A stretch of DNA of 64,000 nt from Bacteroidaceae bacterium (GTDB lineage: Bacteria > Bacteroidota > Bacteroidia > Bacteroidales > Bacteroidaceae), in contig JAILRU010000006.1 in assembly GCA_024697945.1 (NCBI GenBank), positions 1 through 64,000 of the forward strand, written 5' to 3'. The notes under the pieces are model-generated. The model ran no database searches. It was not told the DNA's origin and saw nothing but the letters and a program-made list of their open reading frames with translations. The translations under genes and the position numbers were made by a program. Positions 13,689 through 23,119 of this stretch are shown piece by piece (position 1 is the stretch's first letter; every line of letters starts with the position of its first letter).

Positions 13689-15500
13689 ATGCAGAACCCC
13701 AGTCCCCTACCCTCTCTCATCCAGAGCCAAGCCGAAAGATATGGCAACAGGGCCGCCATGCTCTATCGTGACGACGAACAGCAGACATGGAAGGAAATAT
13801 CGTGGAAAAGCTATGCCGAAACCGTCGGCCGCGTTTCCTCAGCTCTCCTTGAACTGGGCGTCGGCGTGCAGGAGAACATCGCTGTCTTCTCGCAGAACAT
13901 TCCGGAGTGCATGTATGTCGATTTCGGTGCATACGGCATCCGCGCAGTCACCATCCCTTTCTATGCCACAGCGAGCGAGACGCAGGTGAAATACATGGTT
14001 TCGGATGCCAAGATACGGTACATCTTCGTCGGTGAACAGTACCAGTACGATACCGCATACCGCATCCTCAAGATAGAGCAATCCATGCGGAAGCTCATCA
14101 TCTTCGACCCCCATGTCCAGAAAGACCCGCAGGACAATGTGAGCCTCTACTTCGACGAGTTCCTCGCTTTGGGTGACGGGAAGGACCGCGGCGACGAGAT
14201 TGCACGCCTTACCGCAGAGGTGGAGGAGGACGACCTTGCAAACATCCTCTATACGAGCGGCACGACGGGCATCAGCAAGGGGGTGATGCTGACGCACCGC
14301 ATGTACAACGCCGCCTTCCGGGGACACGTCGGAGCCTTGCCGCTCAGCGACAAAGACCTCATCATGAATTTCCTGCCCTTCACCCATGTCTTCGAGCGCG
14401 GATGGTCGTACCTCTGCATCAAGACGGGCTGCACGCTGGCTGTCAACCGACGTCCGACCGACATCCTGCAGAGTCTCCGCGAGGTACACCCCACTTGTAT
14501 GTGCGCAGTTCCACGTTTCTGGGAAAAGGTCTATAGCGGTGTCCAGGAGAAGATGAACGCCTCGAGCCCTATCCAGCGGCGCATACTCGAGGACGCCCTG
14601 CGCATCGGCAAGGAATACAACGTGAAGTACAAGATGCGCGGACTGGTTCCACCGCTGGCTCTCAAGATGCGCTATCTCTTCTACGAGAAGACCATCATTG
14701 CACTCCTCCTCAAGACTCTCGGCTTGGAGAGAGGCAATTTCTTCCCCACAGCGGGAGCCGCCATTCCCCCCGTCATCGAGGAATTTGTACGCTCGGCTGG
14801 CATCCTGATGATAACCGGCTACGGACTTACGGAGAGTACCGCCACGGTCTCCTGCGACCGATGGAACAAGCCCATCACACTCGGCTCCATCGGACGTCCG
14901 CTCGACGGTGTACAGGTGAAGTTCGGCAAGAACAACGAAATCCTCCTCAAGGGCGAAACCATCACCAAAGGCTACTACCGCAAAGCGGAAATCACGGCAA
15001 TGGCGATTGACGAGGAGGGATGGTTCCATACGGGCGATGCCGGCTACATGAAGGACGGCGAACTCTTCATGACCGAGCGTATCAAGGACCTCTTCAAGAC
15101 GAGCAACGGCAAGTACATCGCGCCTCAGATGCTCGAATCGAAATTCTGCGTGGATCGCTACATCGACCAAATCGTCATCATCGCCGACCAGCACAAATTC
15201 GTCTCTGCCCTTGTCATACCCGAATACTCGCTCCTCGAAGACCTCGCCAAGAAACGTGGCATCGCCTATAGCGACCGAGCAGAGCTTTGCGCAAATCCCA
15301 CCATTGTGCAGTTCGTCATGGATCGCATCGACACCATTCAGCAAGACCTCGCCTCCTACGAACAGGTGAAGCGCATCACCCTGCTGCCCGAGCCCTTCAG
15401 TATGGAGCGCGGTGAACTCACCAACACCCTCAAAGTCAGGAGACCCGTCCTCAACGAGCTCTACAAAGAACAGATTGACAAGATGTATGAGGAGAAGTGA
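13689..15500 (+). CDS. Long-chain acyl-CoA synthetase (AMP-forming)
   Basis: The 603-residue enzyme activates fatty acids to acyl-CoA via an acyl-adenylate. It has the AMP-binding signature YTSGTTGISKGVMLTH (about 187-202), GYGLTESTATVS in the adenylate pocket, the hinge GDAGYMKDGELFMTERIKDL and the C-terminal lysine in NGKYIAPQ. The layout matches bacterial FAA1-type ligases of about 600 residues. I chose the ATG at 13689; a TTG at 13674 is also in frame. It stands alone between heptad arrays, under its own promoter. Confidence 0.9.
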   Translation: MQNPSPLPSLIQSQAERYGNRAAMLYRDDEQQTWKEISWKSYAETVGRVSSALLELGVGVQENIAVFSQNIPECMYVDFGAYGIRAVTIPFYATASETQVKYMVSDAKIRYIFVGEQYQYDTAYRILKIEQSMRKLIIFDPHVQKDPQDNVSLYFDEFLALGDGKDRGDEIARLTAEVEEDDLANILYTSGTTGISKGVMLTHRMYNAAFRGHVGALPLSDKDLIMNFLPFTHVFERGWSYLCIKTGCTLAVNRRPTDILQSLREVHPTCMCAVPRFWEKVYSGVQEKMNASSPIQRRILEDALRIGKEYNVKYKMRGLVPPLALKMRYLFYEKTIIALLLKTLGLERGNFFPTAGAAIPPVIEEFVRSAGILMITGYGLTESTATVSCDRWNKPITLGSIGRPLDGVQVKFGKNNEILLKGETITKGYYRKAEITAMAIDEEGWFHTGDAGYMKDGELFMTERIKDLFKTSNGKYIAPQMLESKFCVDRYIDQIVIIADQHKFVSALVIPEYSLLEDLAKKRGIAYSDRAELCANPTIVQFVMDRIDTIQQDLASYEQVKRITLLPEPFSMERGELTNTLKVRRPVLNELYKEQIDKMYEEK

Positions 15501-15546
15501 AAAGTGAAAAGTGAAAAGTGAAAAATGAAAAGTGAAAAATGAAAAA
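15495..15546. repeat. GTGAAAA/ATGAAAA heptad array
   Basis: About seven period-7 words start at the stop codon of the acyl-CoA synthetase gene. A second AT-rich word array (CGTAAAT, AGTAAAT) follows at 15580-15625, up to the prfB start. Confidence 0.9.
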
Positions 15547-15626
15547 TTGTTGCCGCTGTAAATAATAAAATAATAAAATCGTAAACAAATCGTAAATAGT
15601 AAATCTTTAAATCGTAAATAAATAAG

Positions 15627-16736
15627 GTGATTACTCAAGACCAATTGAAGGAAGTCAAGGAGCGTACAGACCAGCTCAACCGCTACCTCGACATCGACTC
15701 AAAGAAGATACAATACGAAGAAGAACAGCTCCGCACGCAAGCTCCAGGCTTTTGGGACGACCAGAAACGTGCCGAAGCACAGATGAAACTCGTCAAAGGC
15801 CTGGAGAAATGGCTCAAAGGCTATGCCGAAGTCAAGACTCTTTGCGACGAGTTAGACACGGCTTTCGAGTTCTACAAGGAAGAACTGGTCACCGAGGACG
15901 AGGTGGATGCCATCTATGCCAAAGCCATCACTGCCATTGAGGAACTGGAACTCAAGAACATGCTCCGCCGCGAAGAGGACTCGATGGATGCCGTCCTTAA
16001 AATCAACTCCGGAGCCGGCGGCACCGAGGCGCAGGATTGGGCACAAATGCTCATGCGAATGTATATGCGCTATGCCGAGACACATGGCTACAAATGCGTG
16101 GTCAGCAACCTGCTTGACGGTGATGATGCCGGCATCAAGTCCTGCACGCTCGAAATACAGGGAGAATTCGCCTACGGTTACCTCAAAAGTGAGAACGGCG
16201 TACACCGCCTCGTCCGCGTCTCGCCCTATAATGCCCAGGGCAAGCGCATGACGAGCTTTGCCTCTGTCTTTGTCACTCCGCTCGTAGATGACACCATCGA
16301 GGTCAACATCGAACAGGCTCGCATCTCGTGGGACACCTTCCGCTCGTCCGGTGCAGGAGGACAGAACGTCAACAAGGTAGAATCCGGCGTCCGCCTGCGC
16401 TACCAATACAAAGACCCCTATACCGGTGAGGAAGAGGAAATCCTCATCGAGAACACCGAGACGCGCGACCAACCGAAGAACAAGGAGAACGCCATGCGCC
16501 TGCTCCGCTCCATCCTCTACGACAAGGAACTGAAGCATCGCATGGCCGAACAGGCAAAGGTCGAAGCCGGCAAGAAAAAGATTGAATGGGGCAGCCAAAT
16601 CAGGAGCTATGTCTTCGATGACCGCCGCGTGAAGGACCACCGCACCAACTATCAAACCAGCGACGTGGGTGGCGTCATGGACGGTAAGATTGATGCCTTC
16701 ATCAAGGCCTACCTCATGGAATTCGGTGCCGAATAA
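15627..16736 (+). CDS. prfB: Peptide chain release factor 2
   Basis: The 369-residue protein ends translation at UGA and UAA codons. It shows the GGQ loop (GAGGQNVNKVES, about 243) that drives peptidyl-tRNA hydrolysis. The anticodon-like loop reads RVSPYNAQG, that is SPY where E. coli has SPF; I believe this is usual in Bacteroidetes. The frame is continuous through RYLDIDSKK, so there is no programmed +1 frameshift here. The start is GTG at 15627, preceded by an A-rich word array and no Shine-Dalgarno. Confidence 0.95.
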   Translation: MITQDQLKEVKERTDQLNRYLDIDSKKIQYEEEQLRTQAPGFWDDQKRAEAQMKLVKGLEKWLKGYAEVKTLCDELDTAFEFYKEELVTEDEVDAIYAKAITAIEELELKNMLRREEDSMDAVLKINSGAGGTEAQDWAQMLMRMYMRYAETHGYKCVVSNLLDGDDAGIKSCTLEIQGEFAYGYLKSENGVHRLVRVSPYNAQGKRMTSFASVFVTPLVDDTIEVNIEQARISWDTFRSSGAGGQNVNKVESGVRLRYQYKDPYTGEEEEILIENTETRDQPKNKENAMRLLRSILYDKELKHRMAEQAKVEAGKKKIEWGSQIRSYVFDDRRVKDHRTNYQTSDVGGVMDGKIDAFIKAYLMEFGAE

Positions 16737-16766
16737 TTTTGAATTTATAAATTTTAAATTCATAAG
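16736..16766. repeat. AATTTTG-type array
   Basis: AATTTTG AATTTAT AAATTTT AAATTCAT fills the gap between prfB and the CYTH gene and mirrors 13648-13680. Confidence 0.7.
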
Positions 16767-16769
16767 TCC

Positions 16770-17255
16770 ATGCCCCTCACCGAGATTGAAAGGAAGTTCC
16801 TCGTCAATGGCGACTTCAAAAGCCAAGCCGTCAACTCCACCCGCATCAGTCAGGGCTACATTGCCTCAGGCAATGGCCGCACCGTTCGCGTCCGTATCCG
16901 CGGCGAAAAAGGCTACCTGACCATCAAAGGCCCCAGCAACAAGGCAGGCCTTGCCCGCTTCGAATGGGAGAAAGAGATTCCTTTGGACGAAGCTGAAGCC
17001 CTCATGGCCATCTGCGAGCCTGGCATCATCGAAAAGACAAGATGGCTCGTTCCCTCGTCCGACGGGCGGCACACTTGGGAAGTAGATGAATTCTGGGGCG
17101 ACAACGAAGGGCTCATTATGGCAGAGATAGAGCTGGAAAGCGAGGACGACACCTTCGAAAAGCCCGATTTCATCGGAAAAGAAGTCACAGGCGACCGTCG
17201 CTACTACAACAGCCACATGCGGCAATACCCGTACAAACTTTGGTCTACTCTTTAA
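16770..17255 (+). CDS. CYTH-domain (triphosphate tunnel) protein
   Basis: The 161-residue protein begins with EIERKFLV, the charged ExExK signature of the CYTH superfamily. It has the alternating basic and acidic strands of a triphosphate tunnel: RVRIRGEKGYLTIKG, RFEWEKEI and the acidic EIELESEDD. Relatives hydrolyse inorganic triphosphate or similar compounds using divalent metal; the substrate here is unknown. It lies directly downstream of prfB and 23 nt before the acyltransferase gene, probably in one transcript. Confidence 0.85.
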   Translation: MPLTEIERKFLVNGDFKSQAVNSTRISQGYIASGNGRTVRVRIRGEKGYLTIKGPSNKAGLARFEWEKEIPLDEAEALMAICEPGIIEKTRWLVPSSDGRHTWEVDEFWGDNEGLIMAEIELESEDDTFEKPDFIGKEVTGDRRYYNSHMRQYPYKLWSTL

Positions 17256-17278
17256 CACACAAAACACAGGTTTCTACA

Positions 17279-18163
17279 ATGAACAAGAACGGAACTAAGA
17301 AAAGACATCACCTGATGCGGCTCGTGGCAGGATTGCCTTTGAGTGTTCTGTATCTGTTCAGCGACCTTGCTTTCCCTATTCTATATTATATAATAAGGTA
17401 TAGACGCCGCCTCGTCAGAGAGAACCTCCGATGCTCTTTCCCCGAGAAAAGCAAAAAGGAAATCATCCGCATCGAGAAAGCCTTCTACCACAATCTGTGT
17501 GACGTCTTTATCGAAGCATTCAAGTGCCTGAACATCTCCGACGAAGAGATGCGCAGGCGCGTAGAAGTCCTTAATTGTGAACTGCCAGAACGGATTGCGG
17601 CAGAAGGGAAAAATGTTTTCATGCTCCTGGGGCATTGCGGCTGTTGGGAATGGTATCAGGAAGTGAGTGTGCGCTACAAGAATCCCAAGAAAGGAGCAGA
17701 AATATACAAGCACATCAAAAATTCATACTTCGGGTCGCTGATGCGTGAGATTCGCAACCGCTGGGACACGGAGCAAATTGAAATGAAGCAAACGGTACGT
17801 ACCTTGCTGAAATGGGCTTCGGAAGGTGAGCCCTTTCTCTGTGGCTTCATTCAGGACCAGAAGATGGGAGGCATGAAAGTGAAGGACTGGACGACATTCC
17901 TCTGTCAACAAACGTCGGTCGTCCCTGGTGCAGAAGAGTTGTCCAAGAAAATCAATGCTGAATTAGTATATCTCGATGCGGAGAAACTGAGCCGCGGACA
18001 CTACCGACTCACCTTCCGCGAGATGGTTGTACCCCAAGAGTTCTCTGACCGCCCCTACCCTCTCTCCCTCACCTTCTTCCACATGTTGGAGCAGACAATC
18101 CGCCGTCAGCCCGAACTGTGGCTGTGGTCGCACAACCGTTGGTATAAACGAGATTTAGTATGA
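17279..18163 (+). CDS. LpxL/HtrB-family lysophospholipid acyltransferase
   Basis: The 294-residue protein has one N-terminal membrane segment (LPLSVLYLFSDLAFPILYYI) and an acyltransferase core with the catalytic histidine in LGHCGCWEW, an HX4D/E-type site. Family members add a secondary acyl chain to lipid A or acylate related glycolipids at the inner membrane. I use the ATG at 17279; the upstream TTG at 17240 would overlap the CYTH gene. It overlaps the Stealth gene by 4 nt (ATGA), so translation is likely coupled. Confidence 0.85.
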   Translation: MNKNGTKKRHHLMRLVAGLPLSVLYLFSDLAFPILYYIIRYRRRLVRENLRCSFPEKSKKEIIRIEKAFYHNLCDVFIEAFKCLNISDEEMRRRVEVLNCELPERIAAEGKNVFMLLGHCGCWEWYQEVSVRYKNPKKGAEIYKHIKNSYFGSLMREIRNRWDTEQIEMKQTVRTLLKWASEGEPFLCGFIQDQKMGGMKVKDWTTFLCQQTSVVPGAEELSKKINAELVYLDAEKLSRGHYRLTFREMVVPQEFSDRPYPLSLTFFHMLEQTIRRQPELWLWSHNRWYKRDLV

Positions 18164-19116
18164 ACGAAGTAAGAAAGACGTTTGACATTGATGTAGTGAT
18201 TACCTGGGTGGACGGGAATGACCCTGTGCTCAACGCCAAGAGAGCGAAATACATCCAACCAAAAGAAGCACACGAAAAGGACATTGCCGCTCCCACACGC
18301 TATGCCAACAGAGGCGAGATATACTGGTGTGTGCGCTCAGTGAACAAATTCATGCCTTGGGTGCGACGCATCTTCCTCGTTACAGATAACCAGGACCCTC
18401 ACGTGGAAAGCCGCATACCCTTGGAGATAGTGGATCACCGCGTCATTTTTCGCGGCTATGAACAGTATCTGCCCACATTCTGTACCTCCAGCATCGAAGC
18501 CATGCTTTGGAGAATCCCAGGCTTGAGCGAACACTACATATACCTCAACGACGACTTCATGGTTTGCCGTCCTGTCACACCCGATATGTTCTTCCCCCAA
18601 CCAGGACACGTTCTCCTGCATGCTCGCAAATGCTCCCTTTTCTGGAATAGACTCTGGTACTCGTTCAAATACTCCTGCGGCTTATCCTGCCGCGTGAACC
18701 ATATACAACGGATGATGAATGCAGCTGCCATCGCAGGCAACGATAGCATATTCATCCGCCTCGCACATACCCCATACCCCCTGCTCCGCAGCACTCTGGA
18801 GAGATTCTACACCCAACACCCCGAACGGCTCATTCAAAACATTCAGAATCGCTTCCGAAGCCTTCAACACTTCCGCACCGACGAAATCTGCTACATACAG
18901 CTATGGAGCGAGGGAAGAGTGCAACTACGTCCAGTTCGTCCCGTACTTATGCGATATTACTCCAAGAAAAGCATGATGGAACTGGAATGGGCATTGCACC
19001 GTGTTACCAAACCCGGCAGCAAGGTTTGCTTCGCTTGCTTCTACGCATTGGACCAAGTAAGCGACGAAATCTATGCTCGCATCAGCCAGTTCGCAGAGGA
19101 GCTGCTCAAAGAATAA
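18160..19116 (+). CDS. Stealth-family sugar-phosphate transferase
   Basis: The 318-residue protein has the Stealth CR1 signature (DVVITWVDGNDP, residues 11-22), a CR2-like block (RYANRGEIYWCVRSVNKFMP through RRIFLVTDNQ) and the acidic LNDDFMVC. Stealth enzymes transfer hexose-1-phosphate to build phosphodiester-linked glycans. The neighbouring glycan locus supports that role. It is coupled to the acyltransferase by a 4-nt overlap and converges on the glycosyltransferase operon with an 18-nt gap. Confidence 0.9.
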   Translation: MNEVRKTFDIDVVITWVDGNDPVLNAKRAKYIQPKEAHEKDIAAPTRYANRGEIYWCVRSVNKFMPWVRRIFLVTDNQDPHVESRIPLEIVDHRVIFRGYEQYLPTFCTSSIEAMLWRIPGLSEHYIYLNDDFMVCRPVTPDMFFPQPGHVLLHARKCSLFWNRLWYSFKYSCGLSCRVNHIQRMMNAAAIAGNDSIFIRLAHTPYPLLRSTLERFYTQHPERLIQNIQNRFRSLQHFRTDEICYIQLWSEGRVQLRPVRPVLMRYYSKKSMMELEWALHRVTKPGSKVCFACFYALDQVSDEIYARISQFAEELLKE

Positions 19117-19134
19117 TCCAACGCTTTTACTTGC

Positions 19135-20109
19135 TCAGATGCCAAACTGACACTTGAGATAATACTTCCAGAAGTTGAAGCGATGCAACAGCCTTACCCA
19201 TAGGCTCTGAGGTATCCCCACAAAAGTCTGGTCAATCATCCGCTGCGACGCGACATAGATTGAAAGGTATTTACGCGGATAACGATAACGTCGCACCAAC
19301 GTATCGATATCCTCATTCGAGAATTCCACGCCAAAGACTTTCTTGTGAAAGCGCCTCACTCTACGCTTTTTTTCGTGAATTTTAAGGGTATTATTCTGCG
19401 TTGAGAATCCACCTTCGGCAAAAGTAACAAAGGCCCCTTCCACAAAACATGCTTTGTGACCAGCAGCAATAAGGCGGAGTGTCAGTTCGTGGTCGCCTCC
19501 CATGCGGTAGGAAGGGTCATAGCCGTCCAGCTCAACAAGAGTTGAACGCCGATACAACATGGATTGGTGTGGTATGGTCGGAGAAATGAAGATTCTGTGA
19601 AGATGAAGCTGCGGATGCCTGTGCAACTGATGGAGGAAACGGGAACCTGCCGGCAATATCGGTGCAAATGAGAAACTGCAACCGCTCTCCTCCAAAGCTT
19701 TTACGGATAGGGCAAGCCCATGAGGACGGTGGTAGAAATCATCGGAATTGAGGAAAGTGACGTACTTGCCACTCGAAAGAGCTATACCGCGGTTCATGGC
19801 ATCATAGATACCTGTATCAGCCTTGCTCAGAATACGGATATTATGTCGCTTGTTGTCAAATGTTTTGAGGAAATCAAGAGTTCCGTCGGAAGAATCGCCA
19901 TCGATAATGAGATGTTCAACCGTCACTCCCACTTGCTGCTGCACAGATTCAAGATTCTTTACCAAGAGCTCTTCGCGACCATCTTTCAATGGGTTAAAGC
20001 AAACGGTCACGACAGAAACCATAGGCTCCGCACATGCCGCATTGCCAAATGCAGACTTTAGAATGGTGTCATTCTTTAGGGCCTCTATGGATGATATATT
20101 AGAGAACAT
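19135..20109 (-). CDS. Glycosyltransferase family 2
   Basis: The 324-residue GT-A enzyme has VSVVTVCFNPLKDGREELL at its start, the DGDSSDGT loop, KADTGIYDAMNRGI and the metal-binding FLNSDDFY. It probably adds a sugar to a surface glycan on the cytoplasmic side. I use the ATG at 20109, which overlaps the upstream gene stop by 11 nt. It is the last gene of the leftward locus. Confidence 0.88.
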   Translation of the reverse strand: MFSNISSIEALKNDTILKSAFGNAACAEPMVSVVTVCFNPLKDGREELLVKNLESVQQQVGVTVEHLIIDGDSSDGTLDFLKTFDNKRHNIRILSKADTGIYDAMNRGIALSSGKYVTFLNSDDFYHRPHGLALSVKALEESGCSFSFAPILPAGSRFLHQLHRHPQLHLHRIFISPTIPHQSMLYRRSTLVELDGYDPSYRMGGDHELTLRLIAAGHKACFVEGAFVTFAEGGFSTQNNTLKIHEKKRRVRRFHKKVFGVEFSNEDIDTLVRRYRYPRKYLSIYVASQRMIDQTFVGIPQSLWVRLLHRFNFWKYYLKCQFGI

Positions 20110-20935
20110 TGTTGAATCTTTCTGGTATCTTGACAACAATTCTTAGTTCAAACATTGCCGGCTTGTTCAGAGCGTATGGCGGACGACACCATGTCTGGCA
20201 GATGCGTGCGAAGCGCGTCCAGCGGTCGAAATCTCGTCCCTTCTTTTCCGTTACATACCTGATGGTGCGGCTACGCTTGTAGATATGCCTCTCCCATCCC
20301 TGAGCCATACGGTCCTTGTCTCCCAAACGTTCCTCCAATATTCTCTTATCTGCATAGCCGAAGTGCAGAAGATACAAGTCCTGTACAATATGGAAATTGT
20401 GCCCTTTGACGCGATGGAAACCGCTGCCCCATCGACAGGGCTCAGCAATAATCGAAGGCTTCGTATAACGCGTACCAATCTGGGCATAATGTCGCTGAGC
20501 AAGAAATGCCTCCTGGAAAGAAAGGTCGCCCTCTTCACCCAATTTCTGACCGAAATCAAGTCCCAAAGGAGAAAGGCAGACATCAATCTCTTGCTGCGAT
20601 AGAAACTCTCCCAGGTTCAAGCCCAGTTTAGGGTCAACAACAATATACTCATCGGCATCCACTCCGATTATCAAGTCATAACCCTTAGCAAATAGCTCTG
20701 CTGCCTTTTCCGAAAGGAACTTCAGCCGAGCTTTCTCAGCAGCAACTACTTGCGTGCCTATTTTGGGATGCCGAGAGACATTGGTACCCTGACAAAAGTC
20801 TGCAATGACCTGATCCTCCCCGTCGTAGTAGATATAGAGGTTCTCCTTACCCAGTTCGCGACCATAATACTCCACCCACTTGCGCAGGAAGAACTCGTCA
20901 TTACGAACCATCGTGAGTGCTGCTATTTTTTTCAT
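20099..20935 (-). CDS. Glycosyltransferase, family 2/92-like
   Basis: The 278-residue protein opens with KKIAALTMVRNDEFFLRKWV, a hallmark of the Glyco_tranf_2_4 (GT92-like) group. It has the metal-binding IGVDADEYIV and a conserved-looking GSGFHRVKGHNF block. The acceptor is unknown. The start at 20935 is fixed by its promoter: the -7 box ends at 20944, so a start at 20998 would lie upstream of transcription. The implied leader is only a few nucleotides. Confidence 0.85.
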   Translation of the reverse strand: MKKIAALTMVRNDEFFLRKWVEYYGRELGKENLYIYYDGEDQVIADFCQGTNVSRHPKIGTQVVAAEKARLKFLSEKAAELFAKGYDLIIGVDADEYIVVDPKLGLNLGEFLSQQEIDVCLSPLGLDFGQKLGEEGDLSFQEAFLAQRHYAQIGTRYTKPSIIAEPCRWGSGFHRVKGHNFHIVQDLYLLHFGYADKRILEERLGDKDRMAQGWERHIYKRSRTIRYVTEKKGRDFDRWTRFARICQTWCRPPYALNKPAMFELRIVVKIPERFNNVL

Positions 20936-20943
20936 CTCGAGGG

Positions 20944-20974
20944 CAAATTTACTACTTTCTTTCGACATACACAA
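20944..20974 (-). promoter_or_regulatory. Internal promoter giving a near-leaderless glycosyltransferase mRNA
   Basis: Minus-strand TAAATTTG (20944-20951) and TTG (20972-20974) at a 20-nt spacing. The ATG at 20935 begins 9 nt after the -7 box. Confidence 0.7.
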
Positions 20975-21091
20975 GCAACAACAACTTTTATTGTTCATGA
21001 ATACATATTACGTCCATTTCTGTAGAATTCCTTTAACCCATTATATTTCGTTTACAGAGAAGATTTTTAAGATTCTATGTTATTCAGCAGC
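20975..21091. other. Short AT-rich gap between glycosyltransferase genes
   Basis: No gene or hairpin is clear. It separates the promoter at 20944-20974 from the stop of the upstream glycosyltransferase. Confidence 0.4.
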
Positions 21092-22303
21092 TTAACCTTC
21101 TACTGTAGATAAAGCTACTTTTCTATATACACCTGCTAATTTACGTGCGGTATTCTCCAAATTGTAGCGTTGGAGGCGTTGACGTTGACAACAAATTAAC
21201 TGCTCCCTCTGATCAGGAGTCCAAGAAAGGAGATCTTCTATTCTTTCTTGCAGACTTTGTCCATTCCCATCAAAACCAAAGTATATGGCAGCATTACCAG
21301 CAATTTCAGGAAAGCAACTGGCTCGGTTGAGCACAACAGGACATCCTGCCTTGTATGCTTCAAGGATAGGTATTCCAAAGCCTTCATATTCGGAAGGATA
21401 TACAAATGCTTGAGCATAGTGATAAAGATCTAACAGTTCCTGATTGTACTCAACAAATAATTGCTTGTACCTATTTATAAACCCCGAATCCTGCAACAGA
21501 CGTAATTCCTCCTTGCGAAATGGTTTTCCCGTACAAACCACCAATAAATCGGGATGATTATTAAGAACAGGAGTTATGTCATGAACAAAGCGTGAAAAAT
21601 TTTTATATTTATTCCTCCCTCCTACATACAGGATATAGCGTCCGTATGCGTTTCCTCCAGAAACAGGAACATACGGATTTTTGTCTATGCCATGATATAT
21701 GACACTTATCTTCTCTGGTGCGATACCGAACAGATTGACAATATCCTGTTTTGTATGTTCACTAACCGCTATGATATGAGATGCCAAAGGAATGAGTTTA
21801 CGTTTTCCATTAAGCTGGCCATCCCTGAACCTATAGGTATTCGAATACAGTTCCGCTATCATGTCATGAACCGTAAGAACAAAAGGTTTGCAACCAATCT
21901 TTCGAAGGAAATATGGATTATAATATGTGGGATGAAACACATCAAACTCGCCTTGGACAAGTTTTCGTTCCGCCTCGAAAAGGCTAAGCTGAGGCATTCT
22001 ATCCCACCTACGAAAATGTCCTGTTTTTATATTTGTGGTAAACTTGTAACAGAACCTCTTTAAAGATGTAGGATGACCATTACAATACTCCATATAATAA
22101 TCTTTATCTGGAGCCAAACCCATCTTCTTCAAATAAACATTCCGACTCTCAACAATAGGAAGGCACAGATTGATGTCCTTTGGCATGTGACTGATTAATT
22201 CAGCAAAGGAGCGAGAAACTCCTCCATGAGTCTGCATATCAAAAGCTTGAGAATCCATCAGAACTCTGATTTTTTTTTCTTGTGGATAAGGTCCTTCCAT
22301 CAT
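21092..22303 (-). CDS. Glycosyltransferase family 4 (GT-B)
   Basis: The 403-residue protein has the GT4 layout: an N-terminal DSQAFDMQTHGGVSRSFAEL, HVFHPTYYNPY-like acceptor segment, AVSEHTKQDIVNLFGI, and a donor-binding C-terminal half with YPSEYEGFGIPILEAYKAG (E-x7-E motif). It probably transfers a nucleotide-activated sugar. It is a close paralogue of the gene at 23120-24280. The ATG at 22303 overlaps the stop of the upstream gene (ATGA). Confidence 0.9.
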   Translation of the reverse strand: MMEGPYPQEKKIRVLMDSQAFDMQTHGGVSRSFAELISHMPKDINLCLPIVESRNVYLKKMGLAPDKDYYMEYCNGHPTSLKRFCYKFTTNIKTGHFRRWDRMPQLSLFEAERKLVQGEFDVFHPTYYNPYFLRKIGCKPFVLTVHDMIAELYSNTYRFRDGQLNGKRKLIPLASHIIAVSEHTKQDIVNLFGIAPEKISVIYHGIDKNPYVPVSGGNAYGRYILYVGGRNKYKNFSRFVHDITPVLNNHPDLLVVCTGKPFRKEELRLLQDSGFINRYKQLFVEYNQELLDLYHYAQAFVYPSEYEGFGIPILEAYKAGCPVVLNRASCFPEIAGNAAIYFGFDGNGQSLQERIEDLLSWTPDQREQLICCQRQRLQRYNLENTARKLAGVYRKVALSTVEG

Positions 22304-23118
22304 TTCAGTTTAAACATATCCTTAAAAAGGAATTTGAATCCATAACGAATCAAGTTCAAGTCGCGCCGTATAGCAGGTTTTGACATAGTCTTGCGTATTC
22401 TTTTCTGTTCATAATTATCGTCTTCTTGGACACAATCTTGCTTACCGAGGTAGGAACCATCTAAAATTCTCTTAGGTAGCAGTTTTTCCAGAAATTCTTC
22501 ACGTTCAATAGCTATCAAATCCCTATTCACAAAGCTGAAACCACCCAGATAATAGTTTGAAATGAAAAAATCTAATTTCTCATAAGTACACCCACTCAGC
22601 CATCTTTCAAAAAAGAATTCCCAGTCAGAAACGACCTTGTGATGCTCGTTGTAAGGATAATCCAATAAAAGTTTCCGACGTATGAATGTGGACTGATGGT
22701 AGATAGAGGTTCTCATCAGATAGTCAAGAGTTAGTGCGTTTGGTGCCCAACCCTTAATAACACTTTTTCCAATCTCCATCGTATGCCCAACATAAAAATC
22801 CGACCGACCAATTATAGTACCTGCCTTCTGTAACACCTGCTCGTCATAAAAAGTGTCACCTGCATTCAAGAACAAACAGTATTCGCCATTAGCTAACAGA
22901 ACCGCATTATTCATGGCATTATAAATGCCTGTGTCTGGCGCACTTTTCTTCATACCCCTGAAATTCAACGACTCAATATATTCCCAACTCCCATCAGTAG
23001 AGCCACCATCCAAGATAATGTATTCAAAATCCTCTCCTCTCTGAGAAAGAACAGAATTCACAGTTTTCTTGAGTCCTTCCAAGTCATTCAGAACAACAGT
23101 GATTACAGAGATTTTCAT
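22300..23118 (-). CDS. Glycosyltransferase family 2
   Basis: The 272-residue enzyme starts MKISVITVVLNDLEGLKKTV, followed by LDGGSTDGS, APDTGIYNAMNNAV and the metal site FLNAGDTFYD. This matches the WcaA-like GT2 group. I use the ATG at 23118, one base after the upstream stop; the frame to 23142 would overlap. It sits between two paralogous GT4 genes. Confidence 0.88.
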   Translation of the reverse strand: MKISVITVVLNDLEGLKKTVNSVLSQRGEDFEYIILDGGSTDGSWEYIESLNFRGMKKSAPDTGIYNAMNNAVLLANGEYCLFLNAGDTFYDEQVLQKAGTIIGRSDFYVGHTMEIGKSVIKGWAPNALTLDYLMRTSIYHQSTFIRRKLLLDYPYNEHHKVVSDWEFFFERWLSGCTYEKLDFFISNYYLGGFSFVNRDLIAIEREEFLEKLLPKRILDGSYLGKQDCVQEDDNYEQKRIRKTMSKPAIRRDLNLIRYGFKFLFKDMFKLK

Positions 23119-23119
23119 A

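Noticed and set aside
13839..15644. 601-codon open frame antisense to the acyl-CoA synthetase
   Set aside because: Shadow of a real gene; its N-terminus simply reads the GTGAAAA array.
15627..15720. Programmed +1 frameshift in prfB
   Set aside because: The frame runs without an internal TGA at the usual site (RYLDIDSKK).
15627..16736. SPY in place of SPF in release factor 2 as an altered stop-codon reader
   Set aside because: I believe this is the normal variant in the phylum; an alignment would settle it.
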